From Bacteroidia bacterium (GTDB lineage: Bacteria; Bacteroidota; Bacteroidia; J057), in the NCBI GenBank assembly GCA_033391075.1, contig JAWPMV010000001.1, positions 5,208,001-5,272,000 on the forward strand: 64,000 bases of DNA. Reading direction: 5' to 3'. The notes under the pieces were generated by a model. The model searched no databases. It was not told the DNA's origin and saw only the letters and a program-made list of their open reading frames with translations. How positions within the stretch are numbered: position 1 is the stretch's first letter; every line of letters begins with the position of its first letter. The translations under genes were made by a program, and so were the position numbers. This document shows, piece after piece, positions 25,718-34,522 of the stretch.

Positions 25718-26641
25718 CTATTTATCAGAAGATTCACTTAGGCCAAGTCCAGCAAAATTCACCTCTGCAGGCATACCTATTTTCAATTTTCCGTCTGGAT
25801 TAGGCACCCGTACTTTCAACGCATAAACCAGGCTGACCCTCTCTTCTTTGGTCTGTATGGTTTTCGGAGTAAATTCCGCTTGAGCAGATATCCAACTCAG
25901 GCTTCCTTTCAAAGGCCGAAAGCCTTCCGCACCTTCATCGATCAAGACTTCAACTTCCTGGCCCAAACTCGCATTTTGCAAATCTGTACTGGATGCATAG
26001 GCATGAAGAATAAGTGGATCCAGGCTCGCAATGCGATACAATGGACTCCCCATGCCCACGACTTCTGAACCTTCTGCCAATTTATTGAGAACCGTTCCAT
26101 CGATAGGGTTTTTGATCTGGGAGCGGGAAATCTGCTCTTCAATCAGGGCAATCTGAGCCCGGATAGGATCAGCTCCTGACAGGATGCCTGCATTGGTATT
26201 TTTTGCATTTTGCCGACTTGCAGCAATTTGTTGGTCAATGACTTTCAGTTCTCCGTTCAAATCATCCAACTGCTTGGGCGTGGCTGCTTTGTTTTTGAGA
26301 AGTTCTTCTACTCGATTTTTTTCTCTTTCGAGATTACTCCTTCGATCTAATAATACCTTGATTTCCGGTTCAACTTTCAACGTCTTGCTGGAAAGGCTTC
26401 GGATGTTAGCCAATAACTGCAGCTTCTGGAGGTAAAGGGCTGTGGTATCAATCAGGGCCACTTTTTCCCCTGCTGTTAAACGAGCCCCTTCTTCTACAGA
26501 TAAAGTCAGAAGTTTTCCGGCTGTTTCCGCACTTACGGTGACAATATCAGCTTCGAAATTGCCGTAAGCGTCGGATCGCCTTTCTTCTCCCTCACAGGCG
26601 ATGAAAAGGAAAATGAGTATGAGATATGGAAAAGATTTCAT
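25718..26641 (-). CDS. HlyD/YbhG-type membrane fusion lipoprotein
   Basis: The 307-residue protein has a lipoprotein signal (L-F-I-A-C at 12-16). It then has a biotinyl-lipoyl strand set with D-T-T-A-L-Y-L-Q-K-L, a helical hairpin of about 80 residues (69-150) and a beta-barrel end with L-K-I-G-M-P-A-E-V-N-F. This is the adaptor that links the inner-membrane exporter to a TolC-type channel. It lies between the outer-membrane gene (31 bases upstream) and the ATPase genes. Confidence 0.9.
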   Translation of the reverse strand: MKSFPYLILIFLFIACEGEERRSDAYGNFEADIVTVSAETAGKLLTLSVEEGARLTAGEKVALIDTTALYLQKLQLLANIRSLSSKTLKVEPEIKVLLDRRSNLEREKNRVEELLKNKAATPKQLDDLNGELKVIDQQIAASRQNAKNTNAGILSGADPIRAQIALIEEQISRSQIKNPIDGTVLNKLAEGSEVVGMGSPLYRIASLDPLILHAYASSTDLQNASLGQEVEVLIDEGAEGFRPLKGSLSWISAQAEFTPKTIQTKEERVSLVYALKVRVPNPDGKLKIGMPAEVNFAGLGLSESSDK

Positions 26642-26672
26642 GATATATATAGCTTCGATTTTCTTAAATAAA

Positions 26673-27950
26673 TTAGCGATTGGCTCCTCTTTCTGTAAGG
26701 AAATCCAGTTGAACTTGTATGAGTTGAATCTTATGTAATTCCAGGTTTTGCCGGGCCCTCAATTCTGCATTGGATTGAATGAGGTAATCCGCGGAAGTGA
26801 TGATGCCATTCTCCAGCTGAGTGGCGAGTTGGGTAAGAATCTCAGCCTGAAGTTTGGCGATTTCTCCATCCTGCTGGATCTGGGCATCCAGATTTTCTAC
26901 CCGCGAGAGGTAATGGGCATTGCTGGATTCTACATTAAAGTCAAAAGTTTCCTTCTGCTTTTGAATTTGCTGAGACCTTAGAAATAAAATTTCCCGATCA
27001 TGCCTGAGTTGTTTTTTATCACTGAGTTTCCACTGAAAACTGATGCCTGCAATCCCATAAGGGGAAAAATTATTATCGAAGAAATTGAGAGGATTGGGAA
27101 CTCCACCTCCCCCCTGGGCAAATAGTTGAACTCGTGGGCGATGTTGTGCCTCCAAAAGTCCTTCCTTACTCATCAGGGAATTTTGTTGCAATAAGAATAG
27201 TTCTTGCTCTGGTCGATTTGTCTGCGGGAGAGCATTCAGGTTATGATATTGGGGCAAGGCAAGCTCAACTTCAAGATCCAACTCAAGACCGGTGAGATCA
27301 GCGAGGGAATTGAGGCTTCCTTGTATACTAAATTGCAAGGACTTTGCCTGGGCTTCAAGTTCCAATTCTCTCACCCGCAGTTTGGATACCTCGCTTTCCA
27401 AGACTACTCCACTTTGCTGGCCGGCTTCCAGGACTCGCCTTCTTTCCAACAAATCTGTCTGACTTATCTTCAATAAATCTGCTTGTGCCTTATAAAGGGC
27501 AATCCCCACAAACAATTGATTGATCCTTTTTCGGAGACCGTAGCTTTCTACTTCCAAAGATTTTTTCTCTACTTCCCAGGCCGCTTTCTTTTCTTCAATC
27601 TTAGCGCTATTCAAGCCACCATCATAAAGCGCATAATTCAGCTCCAGAAAGGGCTTAAAAGAATAAAGAGGAAGGTCAATGGATAAAGGCAATCCCGCAT
27701 CTTCCGGAAAAGAAACTGTTTCGGTCTGGATTCTGGCCTCTGCTTGCAAATAGAGATCCGGGCGCCTGTCCAGACTCAATTTTTCCAATTCCTTTTTGTA
27801 AATGCGATCCAATAAAGAATCGCTTCCCAAAATGGGATAATGAGCTTCAAAAGCCTTATATGCATCTTCCAGACTCAAACTTTTCCGCGCCTGGGGAAAT
27901 AGCTCAAGATGGAAAATCAATATGCATAAGGCTAAAAATGCATGTTTCAT
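26673..27950 (-). CDS. TolC-family outer membrane efflux protein
   Basis: I choose the ATG at 27950 (425 residues), because a signal peptide (H-A-F-L-A-L-C-I-L-I-F) follows it at once; the ATG at 27992 adds a basic 14-residue leader and starts 2 bases from an operator. The protein shows the two repeated helical regions of TolC trimers with long heptads (I-N-Q-L-F-V-G-I-A-L-Y-K-A-Q) and G-I-S-F-Q-W-K-L-S-D for a barrel strand. It gives the efflux pump its exit channel. It heads the five transport genes. Confidence 0.85.
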   Translation of the reverse strand: MKHAFLALCILIFHLELFPQARKSLSLEDAYKAFEAHYPILGSDSLLDRIYKKELEKLSLDRRPDLYLQAEARIQTETVSFPEDAGLPLSIDLPLYSFKPFLELNYALYDGGLNSAKIEEKKAAWEVEKKSLEVESYGLRKRINQLFVGIALYKAQADLLKISQTDLLERRRVLEAGQQSGVVLESEVSKLRVRELELEAQAKSLQFSIQGSLNSLADLTGLELDLEVELALPQYHNLNALPQTNRPEQELFLLQQNSLMSKEGLLEAQHRPRVQLFAQGGGGVPNPLNFFDNNFSPYGIAGISFQWKLSDKKQLRHDREILFLRSQQIQKQKETFDFNVESSNAHYLSRVENLDAQIQQDGEIAKLQAEILTQLATQLENGIITSADYLIQSNAELRARQNLELHKIQLIQVQLDFLTERGANR

Positions 27951-27993
27951 ATAGCTATGGAATTTATGTTGTCTCAATAGTTTAATTTTCATG

Positions 27994-28011
27994 TTTAACC
28001 ATTTGGTTAAA
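27994..28011. promoter_or_regulatory. Operator of the efflux TetR regulator, site 1
   Basis: TTTAACCA, two bases and TGGTTAAA form a perfect palindrome between tetR and the TolC gene. The same 8-base half-sites recur upstream of tetR, which makes it very likely the binding site of that regulator. Confidence 0.75.
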
Positions 28012-28028
28012 TTTGAGGCAAAAAAAAT

Positions 28029-28631
28029 TTAAGGTCGCAGAGAATTGCGAATGAAGCTTTTTACCTCCTCTTTTCTCTCAGTTAATACGTGGTCAAACTG
28101 CTCATCAGGCACTTCTACTACCACAGTAAATATCGGTCGAATCAAAAATGGAAAGATGCACATCGCCAGGGTATTGATGAGTAGATGAATGGGATTCACC
28201 TTTCGAATCTTCCCCTCATTCCCTTCCATCATCACCTTCATAAAGAAATCCTGAAAATTTGGAAGCGTTGAGGTATTTTTTTTAATCTCTTCTATGAATC
28301 CTACACGTTTCTGTGCCAGCTCCATCATCATAAAAGTTGGCATATGAGGATTTTCAGTTATGGTATCGATATAGGTCTCGACAATCATATTAATCTTTTC
28401 CTCTACCGATCCATCAAAATTAATCGCTTCCGCCAAACGAGGGAGTACCATCCCAATGGTTTCGGAAACGATCACCCGATATAGTTTATCCTTGGACCTG
28501 AAATAATAATGTAAAAGAGCTTTGTTGATTCCAGCCTCATCCGCAATCTCTTGCATTCTCGCAGCTGCAAATCCTTTTTGAACAAAGATCTTTTTTGCTG
28601 CCTCAATTATACTTAACTCAGTCTCTCCCAT
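28029..28631 (-). CDS. TetR/AcrR-type regulator of the efflux operon (CecR-like position)
   Basis: The 200-residue protein has the N-terminal helix-turn-helix of TetR (A-A-R-M-Q-E-I-A-D-E-A-G-I-N-K-A-L-L-H-Y-Y-F, about 20-41), then a helical ligand-binding domain with L-P-N-F-Q-D-F-F near 145. It heads the efflux genes on the same strand, as cecR does with ybhGFSR in E. coli. Palindromes with the same half-sites flank it on both sides, so it should repress itself and the pump until a ligand binds. Confidence 0.9.
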   Translation of the reverse strand: MGETELSIIEAAKKIFVQKGFAAARMQEIADEAGINKALLHYYFRSKDKLYRVIVSETIGMVLPRLAEAINFDGSVEEKINMIVETYIDTITENPHMPTFMMMELAQKRVGFIEEIKKNTSTLPNFQDFFMKVMMEGNEGKIRKVNPIHLLINTLAMCIFPFLIRPIFTVVVEVPDEQFDHVLTERKEEVKSFIRNSLRP

Positions 28632-28646
28632 ACTTTAGTCAAACGG

Positions 28647-28664
28647 TTTAACCAACTGGTTAAA
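28647..28664. promoter_or_regulatory. Operator of the efflux TetR regulator, site 2
   Basis: TTTAACCA, AC and TGGTTAAA repeat the half-sites of site 1 exactly, 16 bases before the tetR start. A weak -7-like word (ACCGTTTG on the minus strand) overlaps the edge, which would let the regulator block its own promoter. Confidence 0.75.
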
Positions 28665-28718
28665 TCAATTACGGAAAAGAATCAGGGAAGTTCAAGTTTT
28701 TCTTAAAAAAGTAGTAAT

Positions 28719-28790
28719 GTGTTGTAGTGTTTTAGTATTGTAGTTCGTTTTTATCTGGGCTAAACTATAACACAACAACACCATAACACT
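28719..28790. repeat. Octamer hairpin element, copy D
   Basis: The left arm is GTGTTGTA GTGTTTTA GTATTGTA; the right arm on the other strand is GTGTTATG GTGTTGTT GTGTTATA. About 18 of 24 positions agree. It is between the divergent tetR and fmt genes and ends 22 bases before the fmt -7 box. Confidence 0.75.
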
Positions 28791-28811
28791 TCCTCACGTC
28801 CAAAATTTCTT

Positions 28812-28819
28812 TACCTTTG
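28812..28819 (+). promoter_or_regulatory. -7 box for fmt
   Basis: TACCTTTG fits TAnnTTTG exactly and ends 5 bases before the fmt ATG, so the transcript should begin at or next to the start codon. Confidence 0.65.
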
Positions 28820-28824
28820 CATCC

Positions 28825-29748
28825 ATGCGAATCATTTTCATGGGCACCCCTGAGTTTTCTGTTCCCTCATTGGACATTTTGCATAAAAATGGGCATGAGG
28901 TAGTGGCTGTAGTCACAGCAGAAGATAAGCCTGCGGGTAGAGGTAGAAAGATCCGAAAGTCGGCCGTAAAGCAGTATGCAGAACAAGAAGAAATAAAGGT
29001 TTTGCAGCCTGGCAAACTTCGTGATCCGGAGTTCATACATGCATTGAGCGAACTAAAACCAGATCTTATGGTTGTAGTGGCTTTTCGAATGTTACCGGAA
29101 ATGGTGTGGAGCATTCCCAGCATTGGCACCTTTAATTTACATGCTTCCCTCCTCCCTGATTATCGGGGAGCAGCTCCTATCAATTGGGCCATCATGAATG
29201 GGGAAGAAAAGACGGGAGCTACCACTTTTTTCATCGACAAGAAAATTGATACGGGTAATCTTTTGCTACAAAGAGAAATAGATATACCTGAGGATTGGAC
29301 GGCTGGAGATTTGCATGATGAATTAATGGTCAAGGGTGCCGAACTGGTTTTAGAAACGGTAGAGGCATTGGAAGCCGGTACTATCGAGGCCAAAGCCCAG
29401 GATGATAGCCTGTTTCAAAATCATGCACCTAAAATCTTCAAAGAGGATTGTCGCATAGACTGGAATCGAGAGGCTTATAAAGTAAATAATTTCATCCGAG
29501 GTCTATCTCCCTATCCAACATCCTGGACAAAACTGGGAGAAAAAGTGTTGAAGATTTACAAGGCAGAAATCGCCCATCTTCATGGAGGAAATCTTCCGGG
29601 AAGTATTCACGTACAAGAAAACAAACTCTTCATTTCCTGTGCGGATGGATTACTGGAAATTAAAGAACTTCAATTGGAAGGGAAGAAACGGATGAAAACC
29701 GAAGATTTCCTGCGAGGATATAAACAAGAATTCGAGGCTGTATCATGA
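28825..29748 (+). CDS. fmt: Methionyl-tRNA formyltransferase
   Basis: The 307-residue protein is full length. It has F-M-G-T-P-E-F-S-V-P at the N-terminus and the catalytic N-L-H-A-S-L-L-P-D-Y-R-G-A-A-P-I-N-W-A block at about 106-124. The C-terminal OB-like domain follows, starting near residue 205. It formylates initiator Met-tRNA with 10-formyl-tetrahydrofolate. Its stop overlaps the next start in ATGA, so the pair is coupled. def is not adjacent. Confidence 0.95.
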   Translation: MRIIFMGTPEFSVPSLDILHKNGHEVVAVVTAEDKPAGRGRKIRKSAVKQYAEQEEIKVLQPGKLRDPEFIHALSELKPDLMVVVAFRMLPEMVWSIPSIGTFNLHASLLPDYRGAAPINWAIMNGEEKTGATTFFIDKKIDTGNLLLQREIDIPEDWTAGDLHDELMVKGAELVLETVEALEAGTIEAKAQDDSLFQNHAPKIFKEDCRIDWNREAYKVNNFIRGLSPYPTSWTKLGEKVLKIYKAEIAHLHGGNLPGSIHVQENKLFISCADGLLEIKELQLEGKKRMKTEDFLRGYKQEFEAVS

Positions 29749-30206
29749 CAAATTTTAGAAGTAAACACTATCCCAGAACCAGCAATGGCGTAATGGTCAT
29801 GCAGGAATATGCTATGCAATACTATGCAGGCATCAACCTGATCATTATTCTGGGAGTCTTGCTCAAGCTCTATGGACCTTATGAAGGCAATATGCTTTAC
29901 TTCGTGGTAATCGGGGAGGTGATAGCCCTGGCATTGGGAAATTTGCTGGCTTATGGCAGCATGAAAAGAAGCTACGCCGAGCTCTTTTTCCTCAAGGATC
30001 ATTTCTCTGCCATTTCTGTTTATGATATGCTTTTCTCCAAGGACAAAGAGCCCACAGCTTTTCCCCTGATTTATGCCAATGCGCATTTGGATCCGGAGCA
30101 AAACAAAATGTCCTTCACCTTGCACGATCAGATCATCACCCTCCGTCGGGATAATTGGGAGGAGTTCGATTTAATCTATAACTATTTTATTGCGAAGACG
30201 ATCTAA
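29745..30206 (+). CDS. Membrane protein of unknown function, 153 residues
   Basis: It starts within the fmt stop (ATGA) and is surely translated with it. Two membrane helices lie at about 30-44 and 49-66 (A-G-I-N-L-I-I-I-L-G-V and M-L-Y-F-V-V-I-G-E-V). The rest is a soluble domain of about 85 residues with F-L-K-D-H-F-S-A-I-S-V-Y-D-M and mixed strands. I do not recognise a family. Coupling to fmt need not mean shared function. Confidence 0.75.
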   Translation: MTNFRSKHYPRTSNGVMVMQEYAMQYYAGINLIIILGVLLKLYGPYEGNMLYFVVIGEVIALALGNLLAYGSMKRSYAELFFLKDHFSAISVYDMLFSKDKEPTAFPLIYANAHLDPEQNKMSFTLHDQIITLRRDNWEEFDLIYNYFIAKTI

Positions 30207-30215
30207 GCTGCAAGC

Positions 30216-30295
30216 GTATTTGGGTTTTAGGGTGTTAGTGTATTATTATTTACACCGGAACACTCTCTCGCTAAAACTCTAACACACAAACACTC
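30216..30295. repeat. Octamer hairpin element, copy E
   Basis: The left arm is GTATTTGG GTTTTAGG GTGTTAGT; the right arm on the other strand is GTGTTTGT GTGTTAGA GTTTTAGC. It starts 10 bases after the membrane protein stop and ends 8 bases before the tag start. Confidence 0.72.
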
Positions 30296-30302
30296 TCCTC
30301 AT

Positions 30303-30863
30303 ATGGAAAAACAACGCTGTTCCTGGTGCACAAAGGACCAACTCTACATGGATTATCATGACAATGAATGGGGCATCCCCGAACATGATGATCAGAAACT
30401 ATTTGAGATGATCAATCTGGAAGGTGCTCAGGCGGGATTGAGTTGGTATACAGTTTTGGTAAAAAGGGAAAACTACCGCAAGGCTTTTGACAATTTTGAT
30501 CCCCAAAAGATTATCCAATATGATGAGGCAAAGATTCAGGAATTGCTTCAAAATCCCGGAATCATTCGCAATAAATTAAAGGTGCGAGGTGTAGTCAAGA
30601 ATGCAAAAGCCTATTTAGGCATTCTGGAAGAATTTGGTAGTTTCAATGACTATATCTGGCAGTTTACCGAAGGAAAGACCATCGTCAATTCCTTCAAAGG
30701 AATGGAAGAGGCCATAGCTACGAGTCCAGAATCAGATGCCATGAGCAAAGCCCTCAAGAAACGGGGCTTTACCTTTGTCGGATCAACCATCTGTTATGCT
30801 TTTATGCAGGCATGTGGAATGGTCGATGATCACTTTGATTATTGCTGGAGGAGAAATTCCTAG
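30303..30863 (+). CDS. tag: DNA-3-methyladenine glycosylase I
   Basis: The 186-residue protein matches TagI in length. Zinc ligands are visible at C6 and H19 and, near the end, H177 and C181. The motif H-D-N-E-W-G-I-P and the aromatic pocket G-L-S-W-Y-T-V-L are typical. It removes 3-methyladenine from alkylated DNA as the first step of base excision repair. Its stop codon shares the four bases CTAG with the stop of the convergent ggt gene. Confidence 0.93.
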   Translation: MEKQRCSWCTKDQLYMDYHDNEWGIPEHDDQKLFEMINLEGAQAGLSWYTVLVKRENYRKAFDNFDPQKIIQYDEAKIQELLQNPGIIRNKLKVRGVVKNAKAYLGILEEFGSFNDYIWQFTEGKTIVNSFKGMEEAIATSPESDAMSKALKKRGFTFVGSTICYAFMQACGMVDDHFDYCWRRNS

Positions 30864-32572
30864 AATCCCTGCGCACTATCATCCCCACGAGGATCTGCCC
30901 CACCTTCCAGACGACCATCTGGAAGAACCAGGATTGCATCCAAACGCCCTATCCCTCCTCTTTTCTGCATACTATGGCCCATTTCTCCGAGTTCCTGTAA
31001 AGCTTCCGGACTAAAGGCACCTTCTTCATAAAAAACGAGATTGGGTTTCCATTGATGATGAAAACGTGGGGCGGCAACAGATGCGTGCATACCCATACCG
31101 TAATCAATCACATTGATGATACTTTGAAATACAGAGGTAATGATGGTCGATCCTCCAGGAGTACCAGTTACCATAAAAAGCTTCCCATCTTTTGCAACAA
31201 TGGTAGGTGTCATAGAACTCAACATTCGCTTACCAGGTTCGATGGCATTGGCTTCTGCTCCAATCAGGCCATATTTATTGGGTTCTCCCGGTTTAGAACT
31301 AAAGTCGTCCATCTCATTGTTCAGTATAAATCCTGCATCTCCCACAATCACACAAGCACCATATCCTCCATTTATGGTAGTGGTAACGGATACGGCATTC
31401 CCTTCCGCATCCACTACAGAAAAATGAGTCGTCTGCTCACTCTCTCTAATCATAGGAGCACCCGCATGTATGCTATCACTGGAACTCGCTACTTCTGGAT
31501 CAAAATTCTCCATGCGAGAACTGATATAACGATCCTGTAAGAGGCCTTCGACAGGAACAGGATAAAAATCTTTATCACCCAGATGAGTTGCCCGATCTGC
31601 ATAGACCCTTCTTTCTGCTTCTGTGATCAGGTGAGTGGCTTTTGTCCCATGATAAGTATAACTCCCAAGGGAAAAATTTTCTACACTCTCCAATAACTGT
31701 AGCAAAGCAATTCCTCCACTGGACGGAGGAGCCATACTGATGATATCATAGCCTCTGTAATCTCCCTGGATTGGTTCTCTCCATAGGGCTTCATACTCCT
31801 TCAAATCCTGCAGAGTCATGATCCCGTTTCCTCTTTGCATTTCCTCAACAATCAGTTTGGCCGTTTCTCCTTCATAAAAACCGGCATTCCCCTTATCGCG
31901 AATGCGAGTCAGAGTTGCAGCCAGATCAGACATAACTATTTTTTCCCCTGCTTTCCATTCCTCTTTTTCTTCAAATATGCTCGTTTGGGTATTGTATTTC
32001 GCAAAGCGTTCCTTCACCCTATTCAAGCCTTTAGCCTCTTTCTCTGTGAGATCAAAGCCATTTGCGGCAAGATCAATAGCGGGCTGAATCAAATCTTTCA
32101 TGGGAAGGGATCCATACTTCTCATGGGCCTTGAACATACCATTTACAGATCCAGGAACTCCAGCTGCCAAATGTCCCAACCAACTGAGGTCAGCAATTAC
32201 ATCTCCCTTTCCATCCAGGTACATATCTCTATGTGCTGCTGCAGGTGCTTTTTCCCGAAAGTCCAGGGTATTCACCTCTCCATCCGCTTTACGGATTACC
32301 ATGAATCCTCCCCCACCAATATTTCCAGCGGTAGGATAAACTACTGCCAGCGCATATTGAACAGCTATAGCTGCATCTATCGCATTGCCTCCTTGCTTCA
32401 TAATATCTACTCCAACTTTAGAGGCTAGTGGATGAGCAGAAACTACCATCGCTTTATCAGCAATGAGCCCAATTTCGGCCTGGGTTTTTGTAGCCTGTGA
32501 ATCTGAGAGTTTTTTACAGGATACAAATAGAAATAAGGTAGATAGGATAAGGTAGCGGTAGATAGAAGCCAT
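30860..32572 (-). CDS. ggt: Gamma-glutamyltransferase, lipoprotein form
   Basis: The 570-residue precursor has a lipoprotein-like signal with C19 after L-F-V-S. The self-cleavage site and nucleophile is T381 in Q-T-T-H-F-S-V-V-D, and G-G-G-G-F-M binds the glutamyl group near residue 86. The small subunit carries P-T-I-V and G-T-P-G-G-S-T-I. It breaks down glutathione and gamma-glutamyl peptides in the periplasm. A lipid anchor rather than a free periplasmic form is the main difference from E. coli. Confidence 0.92.
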   Translation of the reverse strand: MASIYRYLILSTLFLFVSCKKLSDSQATKTQAEIGLIADKAMVVSAHPLASKVGVDIMKQGGNAIDAAIAVQYALAVVYPTAGNIGGGGFMVIRKADGEVNTLDFREKAPAAAHRDMYLDGKGDVIADLSWLGHLAAGVPGSVNGMFKAHEKYGSLPMKDLIQPAIDLAANGFDLTEKEAKGLNRVKERFAKYNTQTSIFEEKEEWKAGEKIVMSDLAATLTRIRDKGNAGFYEGETAKLIVEEMQRGNGIMTLQDLKEYEALWREPIQGDYRGYDIISMAPPSSGGIALLQLLESVENFSLGSYTYHGTKATHLITEAERRVYADRATHLGDKDFYPVPVEGLLQDRYISSRMENFDPEVASSSDSIHAGAPMIRESEQTTHFSVVDAEGNAVSVTTTINGGYGACVIVGDAGFILNNEMDDFSSKPGEPNKYGLIGAEANAIEPGKRMLSSMTPTIVAKDGKLFMVTGTPGGSTIITSVFQSIINVIDYGMGMHASVAAPRFHHQWKPNLVFYEEGAFSPEALQELGEMGHSMQKRGGIGRLDAILVLPDGRLEGGADPRGDDSAQGF

Positions 32573-33031
32573 AGCGTTTTAATAGAATTTTTGTTGAGCT
32601 CTAGATGTAGAATGAAAGGCAAGATAAGAAGGAATCCGCTTATTTTATCAGAGTCTAAAAACAGTGAACAGAATAAATCCGTACAAAAAGAAAGACGCGA
32701 ACCGGGGAGATCCGCGCCATTAACCTAAGAATACTGTGAATGGTTACATCCCTGTTTGGAGGGAACTCTTCAAAGGGGTAAACCTTATAGTCCAAGTAAA
32801 AACGCCTCCTGATCAGGGGATACTTTTTGTTTTCCTCTGTCAATTCCATGATTGTGTAGGTTAAAAATCCTTAATGATTAATAGAAAATAATGACATTTT
32901 TTTCGCTTTTGTCTAAATAGATTAAAGCTAAAATTTACGAAAAAATTTCCTATAGACACATTTTTTGAGAATTAGCGCTAATTTGTCTAAATTTAGATTT
33001 ATACAATTTTAGACAAAATCTTACAAGGGGC
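32573..33031. other. AT-rich divergent intergenic region (459 bases)
   Basis: It lies between the divergent ggt and the helical protein gene. The right half is very AT-rich and carries three copies of TTTGTCTAAA (two direct, one inverted). A 64-residue frame on the minus strand (32655-32849) exists but does not look coding. No -7 box of the usual type is obvious. Confidence 0.5.
32908..33017. repeat. Three copies of TTTGTCTAAA upstream of a gene
   Basis: Direct copies lie at 32908-32917 and 32982-32991 and an inverted one (TTTAGACAAA) at 33008-33017, which ends 14 bases before the start codon at 33032. The second and third form an inverted pair with 16 bases between. Exact 10-base matches this close are unlikely by chance even in AT-rich DNA; an operator set is a fair reading. 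Confidence 0.5.
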
Positions 33032-34522
33032 ATGTCAAATTTTGCTAAAAGACGCATCTGGAAATATTTCCTGGTCTTAAATCCTGCTGAAAAACTCAAA
33101 TTTGATGCCTGGTTGGGCCTTGAGTTACAGGATCGCCAGATTTCCGTTCAACGGCTATGGCAAAATTTACTATGCCTAGATAAAGCTGAAATTTCTTTGT
33201 CTTCTGAGGGCAAATACAGCATTGAGAAGAAACTTTGGTACAAGATCTATCCCGGTGAAGATTTTGATGATAGTCGTTTCCGCAAACTTTCAGAGCAGCT
33301 CATTCGACAGATCGAAGAGTTTTTAGCCATTGAAGGTTTTAGGAAAGACCGTACATCCAAAGATTTACACTTATTGCGGGAATTAGGCCTCAGAAATTCA
33401 TTTCAGCTATTTCAGACTATCTATCGTAAGGTCAAGTCCAGGTTGAATCGACGAATCATACGGGATGAAAAATTCTTTAGAGATCATACCTTGTTTGACC
33501 GAGAGTTTCAAAAGAATAAGGCTAAGATTGGTTCACAAGTTAAGTTTGAGTTATCCGATTTTTTCCAATCATTTGATAAGTGGAGACTTACTGAACAGGC
33601 TAATATGATGATTTTTCAACTTTTCCAGCCAGCATCAGCTCCAACCCCTGTCGTACCTGCAGATTATTTTTTTAATCAATTAAAAAAACATCCTAAGTAT
33701 GCACAGGAACCTTTGTTACACATTTATACCTTGCTATTTGAACTCCTTACAGGAAAGTCTGATAATTTTCCTATTTATTTTAATTCTCTTAAATCATACG
33801 CACAAAAAATTAATAGTGAAACTTTAAGATTCTTATATGTTGCAGCCTCAAATCATACGGCTAGAAAAGCCAGCAGGACGCGAGAACGTATTTATTATGA
33901 ACAGTATGCTCAATTGATTGAATGGGGACTCCAAAAAGAACTCATACTAATCAATGGCGTACTTCCCAGTGGTGCTTATAAAAATATCATATCTACCAAC
34001 CTGATCCTGGCTAAAAAAATGGATGGCACAGAACGTAATGAGCAGATTATCAAGGCAAAGCACTATCTGGAAGATTTGAAATTTTATTTACCTCGTAAAG
34101 ATCAGGAAGATGCTTATCGTTTCAACAAAGCCTTCTATTTCTTCACCATTGGCCAATTCGAAAAAGTTGAAGGCAGTTTGGGTGGACAAGCCTATTTCAA
34201 TCCAGGTTTCAATGCCCAGGGCCGACTTCTCGCCCTAATGGCACGATATGAGATGAAAGAGTTTACCTATCTCCCTACAGCCATCCGATCATTAAAAAGG
34301 TATATCCAGGTTCATATGAAAAAAGATCTCCCTTCAGGTGTATATAATTCCTTTATGCTCCACTTGAGATTTTTCAACCGCCTCGTCAATGCCTATACTT
34401 TTGAAGATTACCTCAAGTTGAAGAAAGCTGTAGAGAAAACTCCCAGAATATTCGAAAAGAACTGGTTGATCGAAAAAATCGATGAACGATTGCCAAGTAG
34501 TAAGCTATTATCAACTAACTGA
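33032..34522 (+). CDS. Large helical protein of unknown function, 496 residues
   Basis: I do not recognise a named family. The N-terminus (A-K-R-R-I-W-K-Y-F-L-V-L-N-P-A-E-K-L-K-F-D) resembles a group of Bacteroidota proteins that begin with a short helical unit and continue as TPR-like helices. Nearly all of the chain is predicted helical by eye, with repeated L-x3-L-x2-Y patterns. There is no signal peptide or membrane helix. The codon choice between 33600 and 33900 is AT-rich compared with neighbours. Three TTTGTCTAAA words sit upstream. The 3' end overlaps the convergent T9SS gene by 12 bases. Confidence 0.75.
   Translation: MSNFAKRRIWKYFLVLNPAEKLKFDAWLGLELQDRQISVQRLWQNLLCLDKAEISLSSEGKYSIEKKLWYKIYPGEDFDDSRFRKLSEQLIRQIEEFLAIEGFRKDRTSKDLHLLRELGLRNSFQLFQTIYRKVKSRLNRRIIRDEKFFRDHTLFDREFQKNKAKIGSQVKFELSDFFQSFDKWRLTEQANMMIFQLFQPASAPTPVVPADYFFNQLKKHPKYAQEPLLHIYTLLFELLTGKSDNFPIYFNSLKSYAQKINSETLRFLYVAASNHTARKASRTRERIYYEQYAQLIEWGLQKELILINGVLPSGAYKNIISTNLILAKKMDGTERNEQIIKAKHYLEDLKFYLPRKDQEDAYRFNKAFYFFTIGQFEKVEGSLGGQAYFNPGFNAQGRLLALMARYEMKEFTYLPTAIRSLKRYIQVHMKKDLPSGVYNSFMLHLRFFNRLVNAYTFEDYLKLKKAVEKTPRIFEKNWLIEKIDERLPSSKLLSTN

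Noticed and set aside
27951-27992. Longer start for the TolC protein
   Set aside because: The extra residues precede a good signal peptide and begin 2 bases from the operator; the inner ATG fits better.
32655-32849. 64-residue minus-strand frame between ggt and the helical protein
   Set aside because: The second half is hydrophobic noise, there is no promoter or neighbour support, and the gap is a plausible regulatory region. A degraded small gene cannot be excluded.
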